64,000 nt of DNA. Origin: Rhodococcoides fascians A25f. Its GTDB lineage: Bacteria; Actinomycetota; Actinomycetes; Mycobacteriales; Mycobacteriaceae. The notes under the pieces are model-generated. The model had not been told where the DNA came from and ran no database searches. It worked only from the letters and a program-made list of their open reading frames with translations. The first letter of the stretch is position 1, and each line of letters opens with the position of its first letter. This document shows positions 9,024-16,816 of this stretch, in pieces. The DNA lies in NCBI RefSeq assembly GCF_000760935.2, contig NZ_CP049745.1, forward strand, positions 111,659-175,658, in the 5' to 3' direction. The position numbers and the translations under genes were made by a program.

Positions 9024-9080
9024 CCTGGCCGAATCAACACGTCCCACGCGACACGCTGCAGGCGTGAAGTCATGACGGTC

Positions 9081-10202
9081 TCAGATCAGTTCCAGCACCG
9101 GCCCTTCATGAATGGCCCGATATATAACGTTGCGTATCACGTTGGCCTCGTCCGATGTCAGTGTGCGGCCGATGGGACGCAGCACGATCCGTACCAAGAG
9201 GTTGACCTGACCTTCCTGTGTGCCGAGGCGAGCGCGCGCGGCCTCGGGCAATTCCGCATGTGTAGTGCGGCCAAGCACGTCGAGGGACTCGACCACGTCG
9301 GCACCGCTGCCGAGAGCGATCCGGATGCGGTCGCCGAGCGTCTCCTCATCTTCTTCTTCTTCTGCCAGGACCACCGAGATATCACGCCGGGAAGCGGGCA
9401 GCAACGAGACATGCTGCCACGGGTCCAGGTTCAACATTTGCCCGGCGATACGCGGGTCTCGGGCCCGCAAGTAGCGAATATCGGGGATGCCTTTGCGTAG
9501 CATCAGGGCCCGCTCCAGCCCCATGCCAAGAGCAAGACCGGACCACTGCTCCGGGTCGAGCCCCGAGCCGCGCAGCACCTCGGGATGGATCCGTCCGCAC
9601 TCGGCAAGCTCGAGCCATTCGCCCTCGTGAAGGACGTCGATCTGCCGGCCACCCACCGTGTACGGGTGTGAGACATCGGTCGTTGTCCACTCGGCGCCGG
9701 GGAGGACTGCCTCGACCAAGCGGCCAATCATGGTGAGCATGTCCTCGTCACCGGTGTCCGGGGTGCTGCGGATGCGCCACAGATCGACCTGGTGCGGCTC
9801 ACCCACATGGCTGCGGTCGACGGCGTCACGCCGATAGACCAGACCCGGGGCCACGATCAGCTCATCGATCTCGCTTCGCCCCGCGTAATCCTGCAGGGCA
9901 GTGGGGAGTTCGGCGCTGGTGTGGCTGCGGAGCATCACGGTGGGGCTGATGTAGCGGGTATACCGACGGGCACGGGTGACATCGCCAGGGTCGTAGCCCA
10001 GGCGGTCGTAGTTTTCTCGGACGGGCACGATCGGAGAATTCCGCACGTACCGGATGGAAGCGCTCCCATCAGGTTCCAGAGCATCCACGACGGACGTGAG
10101 GAGGGCCTGGATGGCGTGCCCGCCCTGAGCGGGATCAGTGAGGTCGCGCAGGTTCAGCGCGTCGCAGAGCTGGTCAGAAGTCAGATAATCAGCGTGTGCC
10201 AT
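9081..10202 (-). CDS. Single-chain PheS-like ligase with C-terminal FDX-ACB domain
   Basis: The 373-residue protein combines the class II catalytic core of phenylalanyl-tRNA synthetase alpha chain (residues about 80-265) with a ferredoxin-fold anticodon-binding domain (about 275-373; S-R-R-D-I-S-V-V-L and a closing E-G-P-V-L-E-L-I). Motif 2 is P-G-L-V-Y-R-R-D-A-V-D, and motif 3 lies in A-L-G-M-G-L-E-R-A-L-M-L-R-K-G-I-P-D-I-R. Bacterial PheRS is normally a PheS2-PheT2 tetramer. This one-chain layout resembles mitochondrial PheRS. RefSeq uses the name 'PheS-related mystery ligase SrmL' for a similar family, from memory. It lies 208 bases downstream of the GAPDH gene on the same strand. Whether it charges tRNA or ligates an amino acid elsewhere is unknown. 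Confidence 0.8.
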   Translation of the reverse strand: MAHADYLTSDQLCDALNLRDLTDPAQGGHAIQALLTSVVDALEPDGSASIRYVRNSPIVPVRENYDRLGYDPGDVTRARRYTRYISPTVMLRSHTSAELPTALQDYAGRSEIDELIVAPGLVYRRDAVDRSHVGEPHQVDLWRIRSTPDTGDEDMLTMIGRLVEAVLPGAEWTTTDVSHPYTVGGRQIDVLHEGEWLELAECGRIHPEVLRGSGLDPEQWSGLALGMGLERALMLRKGIPDIRYLRARDPRIAGQMLNLDPWQHVSLLPASRRDISVVLAEEEEDEETLGDRIRIALGSGADVVESLDVLGRTTHAELPEAARARLGTQEGQVNLLVRIVLRPIGRTLTSDEANVIRNVIYRAIHEGPVLELI

Positions 10203-10206
10203 GTGG

Positions 10207-10272
10207 AGGTCTCCGAACGGGTTGCAGGCCAGTGAAGGAAAGAACTTCCCCCGGCGGTGCCTGCGGAGACCT
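10207..10272 (-). promoter_or_regulatory. Stem-loop that sequesters the ribosome-binding site of the PheS-like gene
   Basis: On the minus-strand transcript AGGTCTCCG (10272-10264) pairs perfectly with CGGAGACCT (10215-10207). The GGAG inside the second arm is the only ribosome-binding site, eight bases before the ATG at 10202. A second 6-bp stem (GCAGGC/GCCTGC at 10224-10229 and 10259-10264) stacks inside the loop, with GGAA/TTCC at its tip. This is the layout of a translational switch. A bona fide T-box could not be confirmed: GGCACCGC is present but the leading T of TGGN is missing. Confidence 0.6.
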
Positions 10273-10410
10273 ACGCGCTAGCGCGCGTCGATGACCCCGC
10301 GGCCATAACCCGGCCGGGGGCTCCGAAATCGCTGCCGTCTAAGCATGGGACCAGAATAGCCGCGCAACGACTTCCTGACTACTAACGCCAAACATCCTGG
10401 CCAGCAACAA

Positions 10411-11406
10411 CTAGCTGGTGAGACGTTCAGACAGCTCGACGAGTCTGTTGGAGAATCCCCATTCGTTGTCGTACCAGGCGAAAATCTTGACGTGGTTCCC
10501 CACCGCCTGGGTCAGCGGCGCGTCGAAAATCGCTGAATGTGAGTTGCCGACGATGTCAGCAGAGACCAGGGGCGCTTCGGAGTACGCCAGATACGGCGAG
10601 AGTTGGGGTGATTGGGCGGCGGAGCGAAACGCAGTGTTGATTTCTTCTGGGCCGGCCGGCCGGGACAAGATGGCGGAGAGATCGGTGATGGAGCCGACCG
10701 GCACTGGAACGCGCAGTGATACGGCAGTGAGCTTGCCGTCGAGTTCGGGAATGATGCGGCCGATGGTGCCGGCGGCCCCGGAGGAAGTGGGGATGGTCGA
10801 CAGTGCTGCAGCGCGGGCGCGGCGCGGGTCGCTGTGCGGGGCGTCGTGCAGGCGCTGATCGCTGGTGTAGGCGTGAATAGTGGTCATCAAGCCCGATTCG
10901 ACCCCGAAGGCATCGTGAAGGACCTTCACCATCGGCGCAAGGCAGTTGGTTGTGCACGAACCGTTGGAGAACACGTCGGCGGCGAGGTCGATCGAGTCGT
11001 CGTTGACACCGAGCACCACAGCTGGGACGGCGGCTCCGGCGGGTGCGGAAATGATCACTTTGCGGGCACCTGCAGCGAGGTGGTTGCGGGCACTGGCCCT
11101 GTCGGTGAACCGGCCCGTGGCCTCGATCACGACGTCGACATCTTCTTGGCCCCAGGGGATCCGGGACGGGTCACGTTCAGACGTCACGCGAATCGTGGAC
11201 CCGTTCACGGCGATGCTGTTCCCGTCGACCTCGACACCGGCGAGGTGCCCGGCCACGGAGTCCCACTCGAGCAGTGTCGCGAGTGTGGCGGCGTCGGTGA
11301 GGTCGTTGATCGCGACGACCCGAACGTCTGCTCGGCTTTGCAGCGCGGCGCGTAGGTAGCTGCGGCCGATGCGGCCGAAACCGTTGATCCCGATGCGTAC
11401 TGTCAT
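10411..11406 (-). CDS. gap: Glyceraldehyde-3-phosphate dehydrogenase, type I
   Basis: The 331-residue protein has the NAD-binding G-I-N-G-F-G-R-I-G-R opening and the active-site block S-N-G-S-C-T-T-N-C-L-A-P (usually S-N-A-S). It also has the phosphate site S-S-G-A-A-G-T-I-G and the closing W-Y-D-N-E-W-G-F-S-N-R. Some positions differ from housekeeping GAPDH, such as L-E-W-D-S-V-A-G-H in place of T-H-D-S-V-H-G and V-P-V-P-V-G-S-I in place of V-P-T-P-N-V-S. The ATG at 11406 has AGGGAGG upstream, 10 bases after the TetR gene. A TetR-controlled extra GAPDH suggests a specialised role such as resistance to a GAPDH inhibitor or arsenate handling. Confidence 0.9.
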   Translation of the reverse strand: MTVRIGINGFGRIGRSYLRAALQSRADVRVVAINDLTDAATLATLLEWDSVAGHLAGVEVDGNSIAVNGSTIRVTSERDPSRIPWGQEDVDVVIEATGRFTDRASARNHLAAGARKVIISAPAGAAVPAVVLGVNDDSIDLAADVFSNGSCTTNCLAPMVKVLHDAFGVESGLMTTIHAYTSDQRLHDAPHSDPRRARAAALSTIPTSSGAAGTIGRIIPELDGKLTAVSLRVPVPVGSITDLSAILSRPAGPEEINTAFRSAAQSPQLSPYLAYSEAPLVSADIVGNSHSAIFDAPLTQAVGNHVKIFAWYDNEWGFSNRLVELSERLTS

Positions 11407-11416
11407 GCGAACCTCC

Positions 11417-12001
11417 CTAGTTTCGTGTGCTGGTCGTGTTGTGGAGGCACGCTGCGTCCAGCAGCGCCGACGCGCCCCTGACGGCGGCGTCCATCGGGTC
11501 CTGTGAGCCTTGGGCACGAGCTAGGACGTAACCACCCTGGATGACCGCACAAAGGGTTCGAGCCAGCTCGGAAGCCACGATCGAGGACGGGAGCTCCCCC
11601 GCGTCGATGGCCTCGGCGACGGTCCGCTCCCAACGCTCGAGCGCGACGTCGAACGCGCCGGAGACGATGCCGATCAGTTCCGTGTCCTCGACCACCTGCG
11701 GGTCCTGCGTCATCCGCCCCACCCGGCAGCCTCGCGTCCCGGGCCGTGGCTCAGCCAAGTACCTCTTCATCCGTTCCAGAGGCGAACCGTCTCCCTCCAA
11801 TAGCGAAGGGCCGCTGATCATCTGTCGAGTCACCGCCGACAATGCCTCGACCGCGAGTCCGTGCTTGCCGTCGAAGTGGTGGTACATGCTGCCCTGTCCG
11901 ACACCGGCACGGGCCATCACGTCGCGAGGGCTGGTAGCGGCGTACCCCCGCTCCCATAACAGCTCGGTCATCGCATTGGTCAATTCGTCTCTGGCGCTCA
12001 T
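11417..12001 (-). CDS. TetR/AcrR-family transcriptional regulator
   Basis: The 194-residue protein has the N-terminal TetR helix-turn-helix: G-Y-A-A-T-S-P-R-D-V-M-A-R-A-G-V-G-Q-G-S-M-Y-H-H-F-D-G-K. A ligand-binding C-terminal half follows (V-G-R-M-T-Q-D-P and the late A-L-L-D-A). It is the first gene of the TetR-GAPDH-PheS-like unit. The upstream stretch 12005-12040 has AT-rich symmetric words (AACTAGTATGTACGTGGTGT) that could be its operator. Confidence 0.88.
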   Translation of the reverse strand: MSARDELTNAMTELLWERGYAATSPRDVMARAGVGQGSMYHHFDGKHGLAVEALSAVTRQMISGPSLLEGDGSPLERMKRYLAEPRPGTRGCRVGRMTQDPQVVEDTELIGIVSGAFDVALERWERTVAEAIDAGELPSSIVASELARTLCAVIQGGYVLARAQGSQDPMDAAVRGASALLDAACLHNTTSTRN

Positions 12002-12337
12002 CGATGTCAGTGTAACAACTAGTATGTACGTGGTGTGTAATACCGGCGAGGAGGAGAGTCTCGGTGGCCTCGGCTACTTCGACCTGTCCGTCAAGCTTCA
12101 GACCCGACAGGGTCTCTGCCGCAACGACAATTTGCAGTACATCGCACTTCAAGGACATGACCATCGAGACCAGTATGCGGACGAATTTCGTCGATCCAAC
12201 GCCGTAATTATTTTCGCGAAACCGCCTTCAGGAGGTATCGGCGAGCACGCGACTACCTCAAGAGCCGACTCGAGGATGTGAACGACAACGGCACTGCGCG
12301 CGTAGCCGCCGGGACCTCAGCGGCCAACCGGAGCACC

Positions 12338-12544
12338 TCAACCTTGCCGCTGTCCAGCCCTGCGGGTGGGTAAGGATGAAAGCGTCGGGTGCAGTGAGAA
12401 CCCCGCCGCTGCAAGCGCTCGCGTCGCCACTCCTCGCGTGATCGCGTCACGCACCATCTCGTAACGCCCGGTCAAGGGCGCTGCCGCCTCCAGCGTGGCT
12501 ACCTCATCCCGGCTCACTTCGACGTCATATCCACAGGTGCTCAT
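12338..12544 (-). CDS. Possible small hypothetical protein
   Basis: A 68-residue frame starts at ATG 12544 just beyond repeat copy C, with only a weak GGCGG site upstream. The predicted protein (M-S-T-C-G-Y-D-V-E-V-S-R-D-E-V) is mixed helical and matches nothing I recognise. It lies downstream of the P450 gene on the same strand. It may be spurious. Confidence 0.25.
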   Translation of the reverse strand: MSTCGYDVEVSRDEVATLEAAAPLTGRYEMVRDAITRGVATRALAAAGFSLHPTLSSLPTRRAGQRQG

Positions 12545-12548
12545 TAGA

Positions 12549-12600
12549 CGGAGATTCCGCCAATTGGTCACAGTCAGATACGTCGCGTTACCGGTAAATG
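12549..12600. repeat. Dispersed intergenic repeat, copy C (short)
   Basis: The segment carries CCAATTGGTCA, GTCAGATACGTC and TTACCGGTAAA in the same order and spacing as copies A and B, over about 50 bases. The right part present in A and B is lost or too diverged to align. Confidence 0.68.
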
Positions 12601-12652
12601 TCGTTACCAATCAAAGGCTCATGTAGGTCAGCGGTTTAGCGAGCGCGCCTGA

Positions 12653-13930
12653 CTATCCGAGAAGAACCGGAAGCGACTGGAGACCGCGGAAAACGATGCT
12701 TTCACGCCAGCCAGCTGTGTCGTCTGCGTTCTGCAGTCGGATCGAGGGGTATGCCTCGAGCAGCTTCTTGAGGGCGATGTGGGCTTCGAGGCGGGCCAGT
12801 GGTGCACCGATGCAGTGGTGGATCCCATGGCCGAAAGCGAGACTGCCGCGAACAGCGCGACTTGGGTCGAAGGTGTCGGGGGAGGCGAACTTGGCGGGGT
12901 CACGGTTGGCAGCGGCGAGGCTGATCATGATGATGTCGCCGGCGTGAATAACGGTGCCCTCGATGTCGATATCGATACTTGCTTGACGGAGAGTCGTTGT
13001 CGGCAGCGGAGGTTCGATACGCAGAGATTCCTCGATGACGTCTCGGAGTTGGCTTTGTCCGGCCTGAAGGTGCGTCAGGGCTTCGCGGTTGTGCAGAAGG
13101 AGGTGTGTGGTGTTCGCGATCAAGTTGACGGTAGTCTCGTGGCCCGCGATCAGCAGTAGTGCCACCGTGGACATTGCCTCGCGCATTGAGAGCTGTTTGG
13201 AGCGGTTCGCCGTCATCAGGAGGGATAACACATCATCTGTTGGGTTCCGCCGACGTTTGCGCATCAACGGATAGATGATTTTGGCGAGTGTAAGTGCCGC
13301 GCGTCGAAGGTCATCAGGGTCGGCGACGATTACGTCGGACAGAACGCGTGAGGCCTCTCCGATGTCATGCATGTGCCGGTCGGGTACTCCGAGGATGTGG
13401 CAGATGACCTGCACGGGCAATGGAAAAGCATAGGCGCTCACGAGATCAACTGGGCCCGTCCGTACTTCGGTATCCAGGTTCCGAATTAGCTCGTCTGCAT
13501 AGTGCTCGATCGTGGGCTTGAGTACCCTCAACGCTGCAGGGGAGAACGCACTCTGCACGACGCCACGCAACCTGGTGTGCTCCGGCGGTTCCGCGGCGAG
13601 CATATGACTGACCATCCACGGTGACGTACGTTCCCGCAGCCACGAGCGCAGCCGAGCCGACAGCTCACGCGGCTGCGCGTTCGGATCTGCGCCGGCCATA
13701 GTGTCCTGGGTCTTCACGACAGACCGGTCATTGAGTAGGCGGCGCGCAACGTCGTAGTCGGTGATCATCCATCCGCTGACTCCCGAGGGAGATGTAAACC
13801 TGTGCAGGGGACCGTCATTGCGCAGTTCCCGATAGAGATGCTGCGGTTCTTGAAAAAATGCGTTGTCGAAAGTGACGTGCTGCGGCATCGGCGTGGTCGT
13901 CCGTTCTGGTCGGGCTGCCTTGCGAGTCAT
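12653..13930 (-). CDS. Cytochrome P450
   Basis: A complete soluble bacterial P450 of about 425 residues. The oxygen-binding I-helix has L-L-I-A-G-H-E-T-T, the K-helix has E-S-L-R (ExxR), and the heme loop is F-G-H-G-I-H-H-C-I-G with the ligand Cys, followed by A-P-L-A-R-L-E. The exact start is uncertain: in-frame ATGs at 13948, 13930 and 13888 all lack a clear ribosome-binding site, and 13888 also gives a normal N-terminus. No ferredoxin or reductase gene is adjacent. It is divergent from the GAF-like gene at 14023. The substrate is unknown. Confidence 0.88.
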   Translation of the reverse strand: MTRKAARPERTTTPMPQHVTFDNAFFQEPQHLYRELRNDGPLHRFTSPSGVSGWMITDYDVARRLLNDRSVVKTQDTMAGADPNAQPRELSARLRSWLRERTSPWMVSHMLAAEPPEHTRLRGVVQSAFSPAALRVLKPTIEHYADELIRNLDTEVRTGPVDLVSAYAFPLPVQVICHILGVPDRHMHDIGEASRVLSDVIVADPDDLRRAALTLAKIIYPLMRKRRRNPTDDVLSLLMTANRSKQLSMREAMSTVALLLIAGHETTVNLIANTTHLLLHNREALTHLQAGQSQLRDVIEESLRIEPPLPTTTLRQASIDIDIEGTVIHAGDIIMISLAAANRDPAKFASPDTFDPSRAVRGSLAFGHGIHHCIGAPLARLEAHIALKKLLEAYPSIRLQNADDTAGWRESIVFRGLQSLPVLLG

Positions 13931-14022
13931 CGGACTGAGGTGACCCATGGCACAGGGTGAGATACTGCTGGCTTCATGCTGTTGTGTGGGTGACCGTCGG
14001 GGTCCCAACGGGAGGTTAGATC

Positions 14023-15033
14023 GTGACAAACAACCAGGCAAACGGTCCGAAATGGCTACTGATCGAAGCGTTCGACGAGACCGCAGATCCGACGATCGTG
14101 TCCGAGGGCACTAACCCCAAGCCCTTTATGAAGCTTGGCGGCATGTTCAAGACACCGGAACGCCGCAAAGAAATCCGCAGTGTGATCGACGGTCTTCGTA
14201 GGACGAAGGAGCCCCTCGATGTTGTGCTTGGCGACCGACGAATTATCGCCCATCCACTTCTTCTCGAAGGCCGCCTGCACGCAGCATGGCTGCTGGCCGG
14301 GCCGTCGACCATGGAGGTCCCACCTCACAACGACGCTGGAGCCTGGATCATCGACCTGACGACCTATACCGCGCTGGGCAGCCAGGAGTGGGCCGAGATG
14401 GCTGACCTACCACCCGAACACCGCGGACAGGAACGCAACATCGGAGCAATGTTCGACCAAGTCGTGATGAAGGACGGTGGCGAATCGCGCGCCCTGAGCC
14501 TGATCGAGACGAAAACAGTTGGAGCCGGTTACCAAGGCGACTGGATCGTCGAACGTCGCGACGGTTCGCAGTGGCGTGCACATTTCTCGTTGCGGATTCT
14601 CGACGTCAAACGGCATGGAGAGGTCCACCGGTGCTCTGTTGGAGTCAGCCAGAACCTCGGTAATGTCGTACAGGACGGGCCCCAGTCGTTGATGCTTCTC
14701 GAAGGCCACTACCTGCGCATGGCCCGCGCTGAAGGCGAGCACGCAGCCATTGTCAGCTCACGGACCCTGAACTTCATTCGTTGGGTCACAGCCGCTTCGG
14801 ATCGCCTCGCATGGAAGGGCGTAGACGATGAGCCAACTCCCGGCATTCACCCGGACGATCTAAGCGAAGCGATACTGCTGATGCGACGGGCGGAGAGTCT
14901 GGGCCGCAGCGAAGGCCAGATTCGCATGATGGGTGTCGACGGCGCCTATCTACCGTGTGAATTGGTCATCGAACCTGTGGCCCTGGACGGCGAGGTTCGC
15001 GCGGCCTTCGTACTGCTGCGCCATCAGGTGTAG
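14023..15033 (+). CDS. GAF/PAS-like regulator of the DUF5593 type
   Basis: The 336-residue cytosolic protein begins W-L-L-I-E-A-F-D-E-T and has R-R-I-I-A-H-P-L-L followed by an A-A-W-L-L-A-G-P segment, then D-A-G-A-W-I-I-D-L-T-T. This is the pattern I associate with mycobacterial and rhodococcal DUF5593 / GAF-associated proteins. A second PAS-like part (W-I-V-E-R-R-D-G-S-Q-W-R-A-H-F-S) follows around residues 170-215. GTG at 14023 has GGGAGG upstream. It probably senses a ligand; its divergent P450 neighbour suggests a link, which is inference. Confidence 0.6.
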   Translation: MTNNQANGPKWLLIEAFDETADPTIVSEGTNPKPFMKLGGMFKTPERRKEIRSVIDGLRRTKEPLDVVLGDRRIIAHPLLLEGRLHAAWLLAGPSTMEVPPHNDAGAWIIDLTTYTALGSQEWAEMADLPPEHRGQERNIGAMFDQVVMKDGGESRALSLIETKTVGAGYQGDWIVERRDGSQWRAHFSLRILDVKRHGEVHRCSVGVSQNLGNVVQDGPQSLMLLEGHYLRMARAEGEHAAIVSSRTLNFIRWVTAASDRLAWKGVDDEPTPGIHPDDLSEAILLMRRAESLGRSEGQIRMMGVDGAYLPCELVIEPVALDGEVRAAFVLLRHQV

Positions 15034-15175
15034 ACAGCTACCTGACCGGGCGGTAACATCTCACGACGCGCCCCCACCAGGGGATCTCCCCGCTCCCGCT
15101 TGTCGGGACGGCTGCACATGCGCAAAGGCCTATTTTTTGCTGTGCAGATTCGGGGAATCGATGGTTGGTCGGGTT

Positions 15176-15622
15176 TTAGGGCGCAACGCCAGGCGGTCGC
15201 CGGCGCGTTCTCGCGTATGCCGCATTCACTTCGTCGACCGTGCATCCGAGTGCTTCAGCCAGCCTTTGCGCCGTGTCTGGCTTCAACCGTGCCTCCGCTC
15301 GTTCGAGCGCGCCCAGCGCGGTAGTCGACATCCCCACCTTCTGGGCGAGCCGAGGCTGCGTCATCCCAGCCAGCACCCGAAGGTCGCCCAGATAGCGGTC
15401 ATCCTCGTCCAGCACGACGAACTCACGAATCGAAATAGACAGCGCCTCAGCAACTTTGAGCAACGTATCCACCTGCGGAGTAGCGCTGCCGGTTTCCCAT
15501 GCGTACACCGCTCCAACACTGATGTCCGCCAGACGCGCGAGGTCGGCGCGGCTGTAGCCCGCGTCTTCCCTGTGCTGTACCAAAGCGCTCCGCGAAAAGC
15601 CGCGCAAGATGCGTCGGCTCAC
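15176..15622 (-). CDS. Tandem helix-turn-helix (two XRE domains) DNA-binding protein
   Basis: The 148-residue protein carries two successive XRE domains: the first with S-R-A-D-L-A-R-L-A-D-I-S-V-G-A-V-Y-A-W-E, the second with T-Q-P-R-L-A-Q-K-V-G-M-S-T-T-A-L-G-A-L-E. Each is about 55 residues, so a single chain could bind an asymmetric or direct-repeat site. GTG at 15622 has GAGGAGG seven bases upstream and is preferred over the ATG at 15652, which has none. It stands between the accessory region and the transfer operon leader and may control either. Confidence 0.82.
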   Translation of the reverse strand: MSRRILRGFSRSALVQHREDAGYSRADLARLADISVGAVYAWETGSATPQVDTLLKVAEALSISIREFVVLDEDDRYLGDLRVLAGMTQPRLAQKVGMSTTALGALERAEARLKPDTAQRLAEALGCTVDEVNAAYARTRRRPPGVAP

Positions 15623-15746
15623 TCGCACGCCTCCTCGTTCCTCATGACGCATAACTGTGCCCGACTCCGATCCATGAAGTCCCCGCGTGGGGTTTTACAT
15701 TGACGTGTTAAAAATAGGGTATAGATTGAACTCGAAAGGAGGGGGC

Positions 15747-15977
15747 ATGGTGGTACCTAAGAAGTTGGGACATGCCTCGATTTCGACTGACCTCAGCTTG
15801 GCCGGGCTGTCGGTTCGATCTCGAGCCTTCAGTCATGCCGTAATGCTGCTGCCGGGCGGGATGGCAGCAGCGGCGCGGCGGCGAGGTTTCGGTTGTGCGG
15901 AACCGAAACTTCGCCGCCGCGAACCATTTTCGCTGTCTCACGCGCGCTCACGATGGCGAGCAGAACAAAAGTTTTAG
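15747..15977 (+). CDS. Possible small protein with a strong ribosome-binding site
   Basis: A 76-residue frame begins at ATG 15747 directly after AAAGGAGGGGG, a near-perfect ribosome-binding site, with TTGACG and TATAGA promoter-like words further upstream (15700-15725, spacing short). The protein is basic and Arg/Ala-rich without a recognised fold. The start signal is good, but the coding character of the second half is doubtful, so the true product may be short. Confidence 0.4.
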   Translation: MVVPKKLGHASISTDLSLAGLSVRSRAFSHAVMLLPGGMAAAARRRGFGCAEPKLRRREPFSLSHARSRWRAEQKF

Positions 15978-16129
15978 GAACCCTCAGCGTCATCGTTGAT
16001 TGGACGTCGCTGGCGACGCCGAGGGCCCTTTCTCCATCGAACTCCACAACCAACCACCGGTCTCGGTCAAGTACGGGCTGCAACCCGCACTGAACCATTG
16101 GCGACCTTTAGTCGATTCGAAGGACGACT

Positions 16130-16372
16130 ATGACATCTTCGCACTTTGGCCTTCCGTTACGCCTCGGCCTCGAACGTACGTGCCCGGCGATCAACGTGCA
16201 TGTGTTCGGGTTTGCCGAATGCTCACTTGGATCGGTGCCTCACCGCACTCATCGCCTGCTGTGTGAAGCCACTGGCGAGGTGCTCGGGGAATGGACCGAC
16301 GACGATCCCGTATTCCGCGATCCGTGCAGGAAACCGCAGCCCCGTATGACCGAAACAGGCAGTGCTGCCTAG
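16130..16372 (+). CDS. Small hypothetical protein
   Basis: An 80-residue frame starts at ATG 16130 with GAAGGA six bases upstream. The product has the look of a folded protein (F-G-L-P-L-R-L-G-L-E-R-T-C-P-A-I-N-V and later E-A-T-G-E-V-L-G-E-W) but no family is recognised. It lies alone in the leader region of the transfer operon. Confidence 0.4.
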   Translation: MTSSHFGLPLRLGLERTCPAINVHVFGFAECSLGSVPHRTHRLLCEATGEVLGEWTDDDPVFRDPCRKPQPRMTETGSAA

Positions 16373-16462
16373 CAACCCAGACCCGGTTAGTCGCCTGTGA
16401 CGTCTAACCGCGAGCCACAGGAGCCCCCGACGCCCTGTAGCTCGATCGGTGGACCGGCGCGA

Positions 16463-16509
16463 GGGCCGCGCAGTAAGCGCATTTCATCATGTTCGGTGCT
16501 GCGCGGCCC
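16463..16509. promoter_or_regulatory. Strong inverted repeat upstream of the transfer operon (1)
   Basis: GGGCCGCGCAG (16463-16473) and CTGCGCGGCCC (16499-16509) form a perfect 11-bp stem with a 25-base loop. There is no T-tract, so a terminator is unlikely on its own. The position about 300 bases before the first transfer gene suits an RNA leader structure or a protein-binding site. The stretch 16373-16816 otherwise shows no gene. Confidence 0.55.
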
Positions 16510-16666
16510 CGCCGGGACATCACCTCTGTTCCTCACACCTGTTCTCACAGAAAGGATTCAGAAAACCGATTTGGATTTTCCAGCAGCCTTGGTTCTGGCA
16601 AGTGGTCTTCGGCGGGCCGTGACGCCCCAGCACGTGGAGTAAGACCGCCGGACCGCGAGGGGCGGT

Positions 16667-16690
16667 ATCGGAAGTCTCATACCTTCCGAT
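16667..16690. promoter_or_regulatory. Strong inverted repeat upstream of the transfer operon (2)
   Basis: ATCGGAAG and CTTCCGAT form a perfect 8-bp stem around an 8-base loop. After one mismatch, four more G-C pairs extend it outward. It lies about 125 bases before the first transfer gene and is probably part of the same control region as the repeat at 16463. Confidence 0.5.
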
Positions 16691-16816
16691 CCCGCGCCCG
16701 TCCTGCCCCGGAATCCACTGCGCAGTAGCTCGATTCGCCTTTTCTCCTCCGACTACACATCGAATTGTCCGCACAGTAAGCCCATCTAGCTCTTCAGCTG
16801 TCCATCGAAAGGAAGA

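Larger units (their letters stand above)
12002..12652. other. Gap between TetR and P450 genes
   Basis: About 650 bases with no strong gene. It holds the TetR promoter at its left end, one possible 68-residue frame at 12338-12544 and dispersed repeat copy C at 12549-12600. Confidence 0.5.

Noticed and set aside
10207..10272. Calling the PheS-like leader a T-box riboswitch
   Set aside because: GGCACCGC resembles part of the T-box, but the pairing base before GG is A, not T, and no specifier loop could be placed with confidence. Kept only as a sequestering stem-loop.
16463..16690. oriT in the transfer-operon leader
   Set aside because: The hairpins are suggestive but far from relaxase and mobC; the palindrome cluster at 40046 is a better candidate.
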